The notes: generated by a model not told the origin, from the letters alone. A stretch of 64,000 bases of DNA from Actinomyces sp. oral taxon 897 (GCF_002999235.1 NZ_CP027236.1:2294001-2358000); one strand, 5' to 3'; counted from the first letter of the stretch, positions 7,871 to 17,078 are shown. A program made the numbers and translations.

Positions 7871-9112
7871 TTACTCCTCTGCCGCGAGCAGCCACTCCAC
7901 GAGGTTACGGTGCTCGACGCCGTCGCGACTGAGACTGAGGGGGTCGAGGCTGAGGACGAGCTTCGGGTGGTTGTCCGGTACGGCCAGGAGGGCGTCGAAC
8001 TCACGGCGCCGCGTCCTCTCACTGGCCAGGAGGTAGCTGACCTGGACGTAGAGCACCTGCGTGTCGCGGTGGGCGACGAAGTCGATCTCCAGGTCGCCAG
8101 CGCGCCCGATACTGACTGACCACCCCCGGCTCGTGAGCTCGTTGTAGACGATATTCTCCAGGACGAGCTCGATCGCCGTCGAGCCGGACATGCCCATGGC
8201 CTCGCGCAGGCCGTGGTCCACCACGTAGTACTTCTCCTCCACCGCGAGGACTCGCTTGGAGGTGAGGTCATAGCGCGGGACCCGGTTGAGGAGGAACGCC
8301 TCGGCGCAGTAGGTGAGGTAGTTGAGCACGGTGTCCACGCTGACACCCCGACGCTCACTGCGCAGGAACCGGCTGAGCGAGCTCGCCGAGAAGGTGCGAC
8401 CGATATTTGCCAGGCAGTAGGTCACGACACGGCGGAAAAGGTCCGCGTCCCTGATCTGGTGGTACTCAATCACGTCGCGGACGAGAGCCGAGTCGTAGAC
8501 ACTACGAAGGTAGGCTAGTGACGCCTCGCGTTCACCGCGGAAGTAGCGCAGACCGGGGAACCCTCCCAGAGCCAGATAGTCCTGGAAGAGCTCCTGGTCC
8601 GACGGCGGCTCCTCTCCCGAGGCACTCAGGCCGAGAAGACGCAGGGCCTTGTACTCGGCAAAGGCGAGAGGCTGGACACGGGTGGTCACGTACCGGCCGG
8701 CAAGGTGGGTGGCGAGGTCGCCGGAGAGCATCCGCGAGCTAGAGCCGGTGAGGTAGATATCGCACTCCCAGTCCAGGCGCAGCGCGTTGACGACCCGCTC
8801 CCAGCCCGGGACCTGCTGGATCTCGTCGAGGAAGAGGTAGGCGCGCTGGGCGCGGTCGGGCGCTCGGGTGACGAGGTGGTCGAGCAGCTGCTCAGGGGCC
8901 CGGATTCCCAGGCCGGCGGTGGACTCAAGGTTGAGATGGACGACCTGGGCCCGGGGGTGGTCCTGGCGGATCTGCTGGGCGAGGATGTCGAGGACGGTGG
9001 ACTTCCCGCTGCGTCGCGCCCCGGTGATGACCTTAATGACGGGGACGTCAACGAATGGTGCGATACGGCTGGTGTAACGGGGACGGGGGACGATCTGGTC
9101 GGACTCGGGCAC
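7871..9112 (-). CDS. AAA ATPase with DUF4143 domain, nuclease motif degenerate
   Basis: This 413-residue protein has Walker A GARRSGKST (31-39), Walker B AYLFLDEIQ (91-99) and sensor LTGSSS (121-126), then a helical linker and a DUF4143 domain. In the C-terminal domain the position of the PD-(D/E)xK E-x-K reads Gln357-Val-Ser359, so nuclease chemistry looks lost, unlike the upstream TIR fusion where E-V-K is intact. The start is a GTG at 9112 preceded by AGGAGG (9117-9122). It is convergent with the TIR fusion, with 109 bp between stop codons. Genes of this family are common and mostly uncharacterised; roles in mobile-element or toxin contexts are suggested by neighbourhoods only. Two palindromes upstream suggest its own regulation. 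Confidence 0.85.
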   Translation of the reverse strand: MPESDQIVPRPRYTSRIAPFVDVPVIKVITGARRSGKSTVLDILAQQIRQDHPRAQVVHLNLESTAGLGIRAPEQLLDHLVTRAPDRAQRAYLFLDEIQQVPGWERVVNALRLDWECDIYLTGSSSRMLSGDLATHLAGRYVTTRVQPLAFAEYKALRLLGLSASGEEPPSDQELFQDYLALGGFPGLRYFRGEREASLAYLRSVYDSALVRDVIEYHQIRDADLFRRVVTYCLANIGRTFSASSLSRFLRSERRGVSVDTVLNYLTYCAEAFLLNRVPRYDLTSKRVLAVEEKYYVVDHGLREAMGMSGSTAIELVLENIVYNELTSRGWSVSIGRAGDLEIDFVAHRDTQVLYVQVSYLLASERTRRREFDALLAVPDNHPKLVLSLDPLSLSRDGVEHRNLVEWLLAAEE

Positions 9113-9124
9113 GACACCCTCCTG

Positions 9125-9178
9125 TCGACTACGGTCGATGGAGTCGGCTCAATCGCCGATAGCGTCGACTATAGTCGA
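9125..9178 (-). promoter_or_regulatory. Paired palindromic sites upstream of the second ATPase gene
   Basis: TCGACTATAGTCGA (9165-9178) is a perfect 14-bp palindrome. TCGACTACGGTCGA (9125-9138) is an imperfect copy exactly 40 bp away, about four helical turns. They sit 13-66 bp upstream of the GTG start. Inference: a cooperative operator for the divergent or leftward promoter. From 9181 to 9334 I see no gene. Confidence 0.55.
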
Positions 9179-9334
9179 TGGCTCGGTCGTGCGGGCCCGT
9201 TGCCTGCACTCCGACTCCGGCGTGGGCCCTGGCGTACCGCCACGGCGCCGTGCGGGCCCACCGCCCCTGCCGGGGGCCTCAGGACTCACCAGCACCCTTG
9301 GCTGGCCCCGGCACACGGCCTCGCAGCTCCGGCC

Positions 9335-10354
9335 TCAGGCCCGCGCCGTCGAGCCGCGGACCACCAGGGTGGTGGGAAGGATGACGGCAGCGGGGTCCTG
9401 GCCCTCGACGGCCTCCAGAAGCAGACGCACCATCTCGGCGCTGATCCTCCTGAAAGGCTGACGCATGGTGGTCAGCGCTGGCTCGGTGGTCAGGGCGAAG
9501 CTGGAGTCGTCGAAGCCACCCACTAGGACGTCCTCGGGTACCCTCCGCCCGGCGCGCCGCAGCTCCTCCACCGCGCCCGCGGCCATGAGGTCGGAGGCCA
9601 CGAACAGGCCGTCTGTCTCGGGGTGGGTCTCCATGAGGGAGCGTGCCGCCCGTGCACCGCCCTCCCGCGTGTAGTCGGCCGGGACGACCAGCGACTCGTC
9701 CGCGCCTGGCCCCAGGACGTCGAGGAAGCCTGCCCGGCGCTCCTGTCCTCCGGAGGTGTCGGCAGGCCCGGCGATCATGGCCAGGTGCCGGGCTCCGGCG
9801 TCGAGCAGGTGGCGGGTCATGGTGCGGGCACCTCCTCGGTCGTCAGCGGCCACGTAGCCCATCCGGTCCTCAAAGCCCAGGGGACGGCCGCAGGCCACCG
9901 TAGGGACCCTGGCGTCTAGCAGGGCCTTGACCACGGGGTTGCCCTCGTGGCTGGATACTAGCAGCACGCCGTCGACGTGCCCGGCCTCGATATAGCGCAG
10001 AACCTGCCGCCGCTCGGAGGGACTGCCCGCCACCATGAGGACCAGGGGGAGGTCGTGCTCGGCGAGAGCTGCCGCAGCACAGCGGTAGAGGGTGGAGAAG
10101 TTGGGATCCTCGAAGAGGAGCTGCTGGGGCTCGGTGAGGAGGAAACCGATGGAGCCAGCCCGCCCGGTGGCCAGGGAGCGGGCCGAGTGGTTGGCCACGT
10201 ACCCGGTAGCGGCAATGGCCTTCTCCACCTTGCGGGCCGCCTGGGGGGAGACGAAGGTACCCCCGTTGAGGTAGCGCGAGACAGTGCCTCGGGACACCCC
10301 CGCCCTCTCCGCGACGTCGCGGATCGTGGGACGCTTGGCTCCTCGCCTGGGCAT
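9335..10354 (-). CDS. LacI-family transcriptional regulator of the galactan locus
   Basis: The 339-residue protein has a LacI-type helix-turn-helix at residues 9-30 (TIRDVAERAGVSRGTVSRYLN) and a hinge helix, then a periplasmic-binding-protein-like effector domain. The start is the ATG at 10354 with AGGAGA upstream; the frame is open 60 codons further but the HTH begins right after this Met. It lies last in a leftward run behind two galactanases and an ABC importer. It is the obvious candidate to bind the two 14-bp LacI-type sites at 16969 and 17079. The likely inducer is a galacto-oligosaccharide or galactose, which is inference. Length is typical (330-350). Confidence 0.88.
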   Translation of the reverse strand: MPRRGAKRPTIRDVAERAGVSRGTVSRYLNGGTFVSPQAARKVEKAIAATGYVANHSARSLATGRAGSIGFLLTEPQQLLFEDPNFSTLYRCAAAALAEHDLPLVLMVAGSPSERRQVLRYIEAGHVDGVLLVSSHEGNPVVKALLDARVPTVACGRPLGFEDRMGYVAADDRGGARTMTRHLLDAGARHLAMIAGPADTSGGQERRAGFLDVLGPGADESLVVPADYTREGGARAARSLMETHPETDGLFVASDLMAAGAVEELRRAGRRVPEDVLVGGFDDSSFALTTEPALTTMRQPFRRISAEMVRLLLEAVEGQDPAAVILPTTLVVRGSTARA

Positions 10355-10430
10355 AGGCTGGTCTCCTGTCACGTGCTCTATTGAAACCGCTACGGAGTGC
10401 CACCGTGCGGCAGTGACACCCCGTACGGGC

Positions 10431-12089
10431 TCACCTTGCGCTGACCCGGACGTCGTCGACGTTGACCCAGCAGCCTCCGGGAGCATCCGAGTAGAACCCG
10501 ATCTCCAGGGTCCCGGAGGACACGGTGACGTCAAGCGTCACGAGCTTCCAGATACTGCTCGACGTCGGCAACGCGGCCTGCTGCTCAGCGCCGCCGTGCC
10601 GCTTGGCGTACATGTACGCCCTGTCCTGGCCGCCCGAGCTCAGGACCCAGGCCTGGACGCGGTAGCTGCCCGGTGCCAGACCGGTCAGCACCTGGTAGGT
10701 GGAGACCACATAGGCACTGTCCTTCCAGTGGGTCAGCTTGTATGTTCCCCGAACTGCCGGGTCTGAGACGAACGAAGCCCTGTCGTGGGCGGAGCCGGGA
10801 CTCCAGGTTCCCCAGCCGCTCGGTGAGGTGGTATAGCCGTCGTCCTCAAAGTCACCGTTGCACAGGAGGTTGTCGGGCACAGGCTCAGCAAGCACCTTCT
10901 GCGTCTCCAGCGCACGCCCCTGGAAGTCAAACAGGGTCTGGTTGTCCCAGGGGTTGCCGCGGACGCCAGTATCATTGGCGTCACGCGCCCCTGCCTCGCT
11001 GCCCCAGTAGGCGTCACCGACCGGCAGCCACGCCGGCTCCCACCAGATATATCCACGGCCGTGGCCTCCAGGCACACCGGCAATCAGGTCACGCAGATCC
11101 CTCAGGTACGCCGTCTGTCCCGCTACCGACGCCGGGTACCCTCCGGCTGCCTCCTCCTTGGTGTAGAAGGAGTCTGTTATCCCGTCCCCGTCCTCCAGGG
11201 TCCATCCGTAGGCGGTCTCGACAATAAGGACATCCTTCTTGTAGCGGATCGCCAGGTCGTTGAGGTTGGCCTTGAGCTCACCCATGGAACGGTGCCAGAA
11301 AGGGTAGTAGGACAGTCCGATGACATTGAAATCCACCCCCTGGCCGATCACCCCGTCGAACCACCAGCGGTACAGTGAGTTATCCCCTCCCATGTCAAGA
11401 TGGAGAACCTTCTCAATGGTCTCACCGGACAAGGCGTCGTCGACCCCAGCGAACCCGACTTTAAGGAGGGAGGCGAGACCTGAGAAGTCATCCTTACCGT
11501 GGCCGACCTTGCCGTCGTCCCAGAGGACCCCGGAGCTGATCTCGTTCCCCATTTGGACCATAGCGGGCAGGACATCAGAATCCTTCATCTGCTGGATCAC
11601 GCCCCTGGTGTAGGAACGGACCTGCTCCTGCAGGGCCGTCCCGGTCAGGCTGCGCCAGGCCTTTGGCTTGGTCTGGGTACCAGGATCCGCCCACCAGTCA
11701 CTGAGGTGGAAGTCAAGGAGGATCGACATACCCTGCGCCCTTACCCGCTTGGCGAGCACAATGGTCCGGGGAAGGTCGTTCGTCCCACCACCGTAGGCCT
11801 CTCCACTCGTGGTGTAGGGATCTACCCACAGCCTCAGCCGGACCAGATTAGCGCCGGCGTCGGCAAGAATCCTCACGGCGTCGGTCGAGGACGAGGCGCT
11901 GGTGGAGAAGCGACCACCCTTCTCCTCAACCTCCATGAGCATGCCCAGGTCGACCCCGCTAATCCAGTGAGGTACACCCCGTCCTGTCGCCGCCGCGGGG
12001 CCGGCAAGGTCGATACCAGCTATGACGGCGGCTGCCCCCGAGAGGATCCCCAGGCAGGACCGACGACTAAGAATGTGACTACTTTCCAT
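10431..12089 (-). CDS. Secreted GH53 endo-beta-1,4-galactanase with C-terminal carbohydrate-binding-like domain
   Basis: This 552-residue enzyme should cleave beta-1,4-galactan side chains of plant pectin outside the cell. The N-terminus has a twin-arginine signal (SRRSCLG, residues 8-14) and a hydrophobic stretch. The GH53 barrel spans about 42-400. Its acid/base Glu183 is in QMGNEISSG and its nucleophile Glu291 in VETAYGW; LSYYPFWH is also typical. The last 145 residues begin NGDFEDDG and form a beta-sandwich-like module of the carbohydrate-binding type. No sortase motif is visible. ATG 12089 has GGAGA upstream. It follows the second GH53 gene by 43 bp in the leftward operon. Confidence 0.9.
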   Translation of the reverse strand: MESSHILSRRSCLGILSGAAAVIAGIDLAGPAAATGRGVPHWISGVDLGMLMEVEEKGGRFSTSASSSTDAVRILADAGANLVRLRLWVDPYTTSGEAYGGGTNDLPRTIVLAKRVRAQGMSILLDFHLSDWWADPGTQTKPKAWRSLTGTALQEQVRSYTRGVIQQMKDSDVLPAMVQMGNEISSGVLWDDGKVGHGKDDFSGLASLLKVGFAGVDDALSGETIEKVLHLDMGGDNSLYRWWFDGVIGQGVDFNVIGLSYYPFWHRSMGELKANLNDLAIRYKKDVLIVETAYGWTLEDGDGITDSFYTKEEAAGGYPASVAGQTAYLRDLRDLIAGVPGGHGRGYIWWEPAWLPVGDAYWGSEAGARDANDTGVRGNPWDNQTLFDFQGRALETQKVLAEPVPDNLLCNGDFEDDGYTTSPSGWGTWSPGSAHDRASFVSDPAVRGTYKLTHWKDSAYVVSTYQVLTGLAPGSYRVQAWVLSSGGQDRAYMYAKRHGGAEQQAALPTSSSIWKLVTLDVTVSSGTLEIGFYSDAPGGCWVNVDDVRVSAR

Positions 12090-12132
12090 GTGTTGTCTCC
12101 TTGAGCGTAGACAGACTGTTCACGGGACGGGT

Positions 12133-13323
12133 TCAGGGGCGGAAGACCTGCCAGGCGGGGAGGGCCTGGCCGTTATCGTCAAAGAGCGCCTGGTTGGCCC
12201 AGGAGGGCCCGGCAGGGGCGACGTCGTCCCCGTAGCGCATGCCAGCCTGGCTCGCCCAGGAGGTGCCGGGGACGGCGAGCCAGGCGGGCTCCCAGTAGAC
12301 CAGGCCCCGGCCGTGCCCTCCCGGGACGGAGGCGACACGGTCCCGCAGGTCGGTCAGGTAGCGCAGCTGACCCTCCGGTGTGGCCGGGTAGCCGCCTGCC
12401 TGGACCAGCTCCTCGTTGAGCACCGTGGCGGGCCCGTGGGAGCGCGTGCTGGCTCCGTAGGCGGTCTCGAGCACGACGACGTCGAGGCCGTAGCGTCCCG
12501 CGATGTGGCCCATGGTGGCGCTCAGGTCGTCCAGGCTCCCGTGCCAGTAGGGGTAGTAGGACAGACCCACCTCGTCCACGTCGAGCCCGCGCTGGAGCAT
12601 CCGGTCGAGCCAGTGCTGGTAGAGGGCGGTGTCCCCGCCGTCGTCCAGGTGGACGCAGACCCGCGCGTCCGGGGTGGTCCGACGAACCGCCGTCGTGCCC
12701 GCACGGACCAGGAGGGCCAGGGCGTCGAAGGCAGCCGCCTCCTGGTGGCGCGTGGCCCCTGGCCGGACATGGGCCCGGTCGTCGTGACGGGGCAGCTGCC
12801 CCAGGGGCCACAGCATGCCGTTGGTGATCTCGTTGCCGACCTGTACCCGGGAGGGGACCACCCCGGCCCGGAGGAAGGCACCCAGGACGTCGGTGGTGTA
12901 CCGGTTGACGGTGAGTGCCAGCTCAGACAGGTCCTGACCCGTCCACTCCCGGGGGAGGACCTGCTTCCTGGGGTCGGTCCAGAAGTCGGAGTAGTGAAGA
13001 TCCACCATGATCTGCATGCCGTGGCTGGTGGCACGCCGGGCCAGGGCGAGGTCGGTCTCCAGGTCGTTGCCGCCGCCGAGGTAGCCCTGCCCCGCGGCGT
13101 CGTACGGGTTGACCCACAACCGCAGCCGGACCAGGTTGACCCCGTTCCCGGCAGCGATCTCAAGGAGGTCGCCCTCCTGCCCGTCGTGGCAGAAGCGTCC
13201 GCCGCAGGCCTCCACCTCGGCCAGGCTGGAGACGTCGATACCACGGACGTCCAGGGGCGGGAGTCCTTTGGCACTGTCACGGGGCGTCATGGTGTCGCGG
13301 GAGATGTTGTTCACGGGTGTCAT
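12133..13323 (-). CDS. GH53 galactanase without signal peptide (predicted cytoplasmic)
   Basis: The 396-residue protein is a single GH53 domain with acid/base Glu165 (QVGNEITNG), nucleophile Glu286 (VLETAYGA) and LSYYPYWH. It begins MTPVNNISRD with no hydrophobic signal, so it probably acts inside the cell on imported galacto-oligosaccharides. The ATG at 13323 overlaps the TGA of the permease gene (ATGA, 13320-13323), which fixes the start and shows translational coupling to the importer. The frame is open further upstream but runs antiparallel in phase through the permease gene and is not homologous to GH53. Paired secreted and intracellular enzymes make sense for scavenging oligosaccharides in competition with other bacteria. 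Confidence 0.88.
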   Translation of the reverse strand: MTPVNNISRDTMTPRDSAKGLPPLDVRGIDVSSLAEVEACGGRFCHDGQEGDLLEIAAGNGVNLVRLRLWVNPYDAAGQGYLGGGNDLETDLALARRATSHGMQIMVDLHYSDFWTDPRKQVLPREWTGQDLSELALTVNRYTTDVLGAFLRAGVVPSRVQVGNEITNGMLWPLGQLPRHDDRAHVRPGATRHQEAAAFDALALLVRAGTTAVRRTTPDARVCVHLDDGGDTALYQHWLDRMLQRGLDVDEVGLSYYPYWHGSLDDLSATMGHIAGRYGLDVVVLETAYGASTRSHGPATVLNEELVQAGGYPATPEGQLRYLTDLRDRVASVPGGHGRGLVYWEPAWLAVPGTSWASQAGMRYGDDVAPAGPSWANQALFDDNGQALPAWQVFRP

Positions 13324-14159
13324 CCTTTCTCCCCGCCGACGGTGAGCCCGGAGATGAGGTAGCGCTGGAGCACAATGTAGAGGATCGTAATAGGGACCGC
13401 GACGAGGACGGCGCCGGCGGCAAAGAGAGTGAAGTCGTTGCGGGTGGCGTCGTTGACCATGGCGAACAGGCCAATGGCGATCGTCTTCTTCTCTGGGCTG
13501 GAGATGAGCAGCTGAGGCAGGACGAAGTCCATCCAGGGGACGGCGAACTGGGTGATCGCCACGAAGGTGAGCATGGGCTTGGTCAGCGGTAGGATAATGA
13601 TCCGGAACACCTGGAGGCGGGACGCCCCGTCCATGAGCGCCGCCTCGTCGAAACTCGTGGAGATATTGTCCATATACCCCTTGAGCAGCCAGGTGTTGTA
13701 GGGCAGCTGGGCGGCCACACTGACCACGACCAGGCCGACCAGGGAGTCCAGCAGACCAAGGTTGAGGAACAGCATGTAGACGGCGATGGCAGTCAGGAAG
13801 GACGGGAAGACCTGGAGGACGAGCATGACCAGGAGCCCCGCGCTCCTGCCCCGGAACCTCAGGCGTGAGAACACATAGGCGTTGAAGGCGGAGAGGACCA
13901 CGCTGAGGACGGCGTTGGCGGTTGCGACAATGAGGGAGTTGAGGTACCACCGCGGGTAGTCCGTCCCCGTCAGCAGCTCACGGTAGTTGTCAAGAGTCGC
14001 CCCGGCGGGGATCGCGGAGGCGTTGGCCAGGCCCTTGTCCGGCCCGAAGGAGGCGCCGACGACCCACACGAGGGGGTAGACGACCACGGCGGCCATTACG
14101 ACCAGCTCGCAGTGCACGGCAGCCCTGGCGAGGTGGCGCCGGACCCTCTGGATGCTCAC
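13320..14159 (-). CDS. Carbohydrate ABC importer permease, MalG/GanQ type
   Basis: This 279-residue inner-membrane subunit has six predicted helices and the cytoplasmic EAA loop (EAALMDGASRLQVFRIIILP) that docks the ATPase. It starts with ATG at 14159, overlapping the stop of the partner permease by 4 bp, and its own stop overlaps the next GH53 gene. No ATPase gene is present in the locus; as in many Gram-positive sugar importers, a shared MsmK/MsiK-type ATPase elsewhere would be needed. Substrate galacto-oligosaccharide is inferred from the neighbouring galactanases and GH42 enzyme. Confidence 0.9.
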   Translation of the reverse strand: MSIQRVRRHLARAAVHCELVVMAAVVVYPLVWVVGASFGPDKGLANASAIPAGATLDNYRELLTGTDYPRWYLNSLIVATANAVLSVVLSAFNAYVFSRLRFRGRSAGLLVMLVLQVFPSFLTAIAVYMLFLNLGLLDSLVGLVVVSVAAQLPYNTWLLKGYMDNISTSFDEAALMDGASRLQVFRIIILPLTKPMLTFVAITQFAVPWMDFVLPQLLISSPEKKTIAIGLFAMVNDATRNDFTLFAAGAVLVAVPITILYIVLQRYLISGLTVGGEKG

Positions 14160-15547
14160 GACAGGTCAGCCCCTTCCATGGCGCGGGAGCGTCGCAGGTT
14201 CCAGACCGAGAAGCTGCCGACGACGACGAAGATGAGGATCGACATGACCGAACCTATGTTGTACATACGGTTGTCCAGGGTCAGCTTGTAGAGCCAGGTG
14301 ATAAGGAGGTCGGTGTCACCGGCGTACTGGTAGGAGGGGTCTGCGGGACCTCCCTGGGTGAGGAAGTAGACGACCCCGAAGTTGTTGAAGTTGCTGACGA
14401 AGCTCATAATCAGCAGGGGGGCGGTCGCCCGGTAGACGATGGGGAGGGTAATGGCCCTGAAGGCCTGGAGGCCCGAGGCCCCGTCGATACGGGCAGCCTC
14501 GTACAGGCTGGAGTCAATATTCGTCAGGGTCCCGGAGATAAGGGCCATAAAGTAGGGGAAGCCGAGCCAGAGGTTCACCAGGAGGGCCACGGCACGGGCC
14601 AGGTTTGGCTGGTTGGGGTCGGTGAACCAGTTGACCCTCTGGTCCGTGATCCCCATGTCCACCAGAAAGCCGCTGACGGGGCCGAACTGCCCGTTGAACA
14701 TGGAGCGGAACACGAGGGCCGAGACCATGGCCGGGACGGCCCAGGGCAGGATGAGGACACTGCGCCAGAGCCTGGGCCACAGGACGTCCCTGCGCGTGAG
14801 GAGGACCGCCTGGACGAACCCGAGGAAGTAGGTCGTCAGCGTCGCCAGGAACGCCCAGACCACCGTCCAGGTCAGGACCCCCGCAAAGGTCCGCGCCCAG
14901 CTGCCCACCCGCAGGACAGTCGTGAAGTTGTCCAGACCCACCCAGCGCACGAGGTGCGCAGGCGGGGTGTGGTCACGGTCGTAGCTCGTGAAGGCAATGA
15001 GGATCCCGAAGACGATGGGCAGGACCGAGACGAACAGGACCAGGAGTGCCGAGGGGGTCAACATGACGTACGCCGTCGAGCGCTGCCACAGGCTCCGGAG
15101 CCACTGCCGGGTGGAGGCAGTGGGCCTGCCACCGGCTCGTTCCCGGGCCGTGGTCCACGCGTCCCTCACGTTCCACCACCACAGCGCGACCAGGAGCAGG
15201 ACCCCGAAGAGGGTGATCATGCCGTCAGCCAGGAGGGTGACCGAGTTGTCCCCGCTGGTCAGGCCCGAGGTGGTCATGGTCCGGGGGCGGGTTCCCAGGG
15301 TGACCAGGCCCCACAGGCCGTGGACGATCCAGCCTCCGTTGGCCCGTGGGGAGTAGTCCCTGCCTCCCAGGAGGTAGTGGCCGGTGACGACCTCGCTCGT
15401 CACGACGCCGACGAACGAGGTCAGGAAGATCAGGCCCTTTCCGACCTGCCGGTTGAGGATCTGGCCGCTGCCCCAGACCACCGCGGAGCACAGGGCCGGG
15501 ACACCGCCCTGGTAGCGGCCCCGCCCGCGTCGCATCCTGGTCGCCAT
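14156..15547 (-). CDS. Carbohydrate ABC importer permease, MalF/GanP type
   Basis: The 463-residue permease is longer than its partner because of an N-terminal extension with additional hydrophobic segments, as in MalF/GanP proteins. The EAA loop reads EAARIDGASGLQAFRAITLP. It starts with ATG at 15547, one base beyond the stop region of the binding-protein gene at 15549, and overlaps the MalG-type permease by 4 bp. With the lipoprotein upstream it forms the importer for oligosaccharides released by the secreted galactanase. Confidence 0.9.
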   Translation of the reverse strand: MATRMRRGRGRYQGGVPALCSAVVWGSGQILNRQVGKGLIFLTSFVGVVTSEVVTGHYLLGGRDYSPRANGGWIVHGLWGLVTLGTRPRTMTTSGLTSGDNSVTLLADGMITLFGVLLLVALWWWNVRDAWTTARERAGGRPTASTRQWLRSLWQRSTAYVMLTPSALLVLFVSVLPIVFGILIAFTSYDRDHTPPAHLVRWVGLDNFTTVLRVGSWARTFAGVLTWTVVWAFLATLTTYFLGFVQAVLLTRRDVLWPRLWRSVLILPWAVPAMVSALVFRSMFNGQFGPVSGFLVDMGITDQRVNWFTDPNQPNLARAVALLVNLWLGFPYFMALISGTLTNIDSSLYEAARIDGASGLQAFRAITLPIVYRATAPLLIMSFVSNFNNFGVVYFLTQGGPADPSYQYAGDTDLLITWLYKLTLDNRMYNIGSVMSILIFVVVGSFSVWNLRRSRAMEGADLS

Positions 15548-15548
15548 G

Positions 15549-16904
15549 TCAGCTCACCATGCTCCGGAGCTGGTCGTAGCTGGTGACCGCCTTGCTCTGG
15601 GCGGCGGGCACGTCCAGGACCCCGTCCCAGACACCTGCCACGAGCTCGTTGCCGACGGTGTACATGTACTCAGGAATCTCCTGGACGAAGTCCGCGTTGG
15701 CGGACTGGGCCAGGACGCCGGCCGCCTTGTCGTCGTCGGCCAGGGCGGGTACGGAGCCGAGCCTGTCGGGAGCCAGGGCGGGCACGGCCCTGACAGAGCT
15801 GTAGAGGGCCTGGGCACCGGCGTCGGAGGCGAGGAAGGCGGCCAGGATCCGGGCGGCGGCCGGGTACCTGGAGTAGCCGGAGACGACGCCGACGGCCATG
15901 CCGGCCAGGGAGGCGGCCTTCTGGCCGCCCGCGGTCGTGGGGAGCGTGGTGACACCGTACTCAAAGCCCTTTTCCTGCGCGGCGGCGTCGAAGTCGGAGA
16001 AAACCCAGGGACCGGTGATGACGTAGGGGGTCTGGCCCTTGATGAACTCGTTCTCAATGAAGTCGTAGGTGGCGTCCGCGGAGTTGACGTCCCAGACACT
16101 GCGCAGGTTCTTGTAGGACTCCAGGCCCTGGGTCAGGGTCTGCTGGTCCAGGCCGGGGTGGGCGAGGTCGCCGTCAGGGTACAGGTGCCAGCCCGCCGAG
16201 GACAGGACGGGGTAGGCGTAGTAGAGCTGGCCGGACAGGAATCGAATGGTCCAGCGGTTGCTCGCCTTGTCGTTGTACGTGGAGGCCAGGGAGGTGATCT
16301 CCTCCCAGGTGCGCGCAGGCTGGTCACTGCCGGTGAGATCCTTGAGAAGGGTCTTGTTGTAGAACAGGGCGATGGACTCCGTGGAGACCGGGACACCGTA
16401 GACCTGGCCGTCACGGGTGACCACGGAGCTGAGGTCCTGGCCGCACTGCTCGGCGATGACCGGACCGTACTCACCCAGCGGCGCCGCGAGGGAGGAGCTG
16501 ACGGCCTGGGCGAGGTCGTCGAAGTTGGTGGTAAAGACGTCCGGGCCGGTACCCGCCTCACCGGCCAGGGACATCTTGTCCAGGGCGTCGACCTTGGCCA
16601 CTACCTCGTAGTCCAGGACCGCTCCCGGGTGCGCCTTCTGAAAGGCGGCCTTGAGGGCGTCCCCGTAGGCGGCGTACTCGACCCAGATCCTCAGGGGCTG
16701 CTGCCCGGAGGCGACGGCGTCCTCCATGACGTACTGGCGGGCCTCGGCGTCCCACACCGGGCCGGTCGGGTCGTCCTGCCCAGCGGCGTCCTCAGGTGCT
16801 GAGCACGCCGCGAGCGCGGCGGTGAGCCCGGTGGCGCCGAGGACCGTCAGGAGGCGACGGCGGGACAGGGCGGGGGAGGTCCACAGGGTGGGGGTGGCAG
16901 TCAT
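15549..16904 (-). CDS. Carbohydrate-binding lipoprotein of the ABC importer
   Basis: This 451-residue extracellular solute-binding protein (family 1, MalE/GanS type) has a signal with a twin-arginine-like SRRRLL followed by a lipobox LAAC at Cys34, so it should be anchored to the outer face of the membrane. Binding-protein hallmarks include GTGPDVFTTNFDDLAQ and the late segment with YSRYPAAARILAAFLAS. It is the first gene of the leftward galactan operon; its promoter and a LacI-type operator lie immediately upstream. The ligand is inferred from context. Confidence 0.9.
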   Translation of the reverse strand: MTATPTLWTSPALSRRRLLTVLGATGLTAALAACSAPEDAAGQDDPTGPVWDAEARQYVMEDAVASGQQPLRIWVEYAAYGDALKAAFQKAHPGAVLDYEVVAKVDALDKMSLAGEAGTGPDVFTTNFDDLAQAVSSSLAAPLGEYGPVIAEQCGQDLSSVVTRDGQVYGVPVSTESIALFYNKTLLKDLTGSDQPARTWEEITSLASTYNDKASNRWTIRFLSGQLYYAYPVLSSAGWHLYPDGDLAHPGLDQQTLTQGLESYKNLRSVWDVNSADATYDFIENEFIKGQTPYVITGPWVFSDFDAAAQEKGFEYGVTTLPTTAGGQKAASLAGMAVGVVSGYSRYPAAARILAAFLASDAGAQALYSSVRAVPALAPDRLGSVPALADDDKAAGVLAQSANADFVQEIPEYMYTVGNELVAGVWDGVLDVPAAQSKAVTSYDQLRSMVS

Positions 16905-16968
16905 GGTGTCCTCTTCTGTGAGTACGGCGTCCTGGCAGGGCGACAGCCTGGGCGGACTTGACAGGTTC

Positions 16969-16982
16969 TGTGACCGGTCCCA
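16969..16982. promoter_or_regulatory. LacI-type operator at the importer promoter
   Basis: TGTGACCGGTCCCA is a near-palindrome with a central CG, the layout of LacI-family sites (compare TGGGAGCGCTCCCA of CelR). It covers the predicted transcription start of the leftward promoter, so binding would repress the importer/galactanase operon. Confidence 0.6.
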
Positions 16983-17011
16983 GTATTAGTACCGGAGTTG
17001 GCACCTGTTAA
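16983..17011 (-). promoter_or_regulatory. Predicted promoter of the galactan importer operon
   Basis: On the minus strand TTAACA (17006-17011) and TAATAC (16983-16988) are separated by exactly 17 bp, close to the sigma-A-type consensus. The operator at 16969 follows directly downstream. Confidence 0.6.
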
Positions 17012-17078
17012 GTCGCAGTTCCTGAGGGCAACTGACATGGGAGGCTCCAGCACCATCGACAATCAACGACCAGAGTTC

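Noticed and set aside
12088..13362. 424-codon plus-strand frame opposite the second GH53 gene
   Set aside because: Shadow of the GH53 coding strand, which has both catalytic Glu residues.
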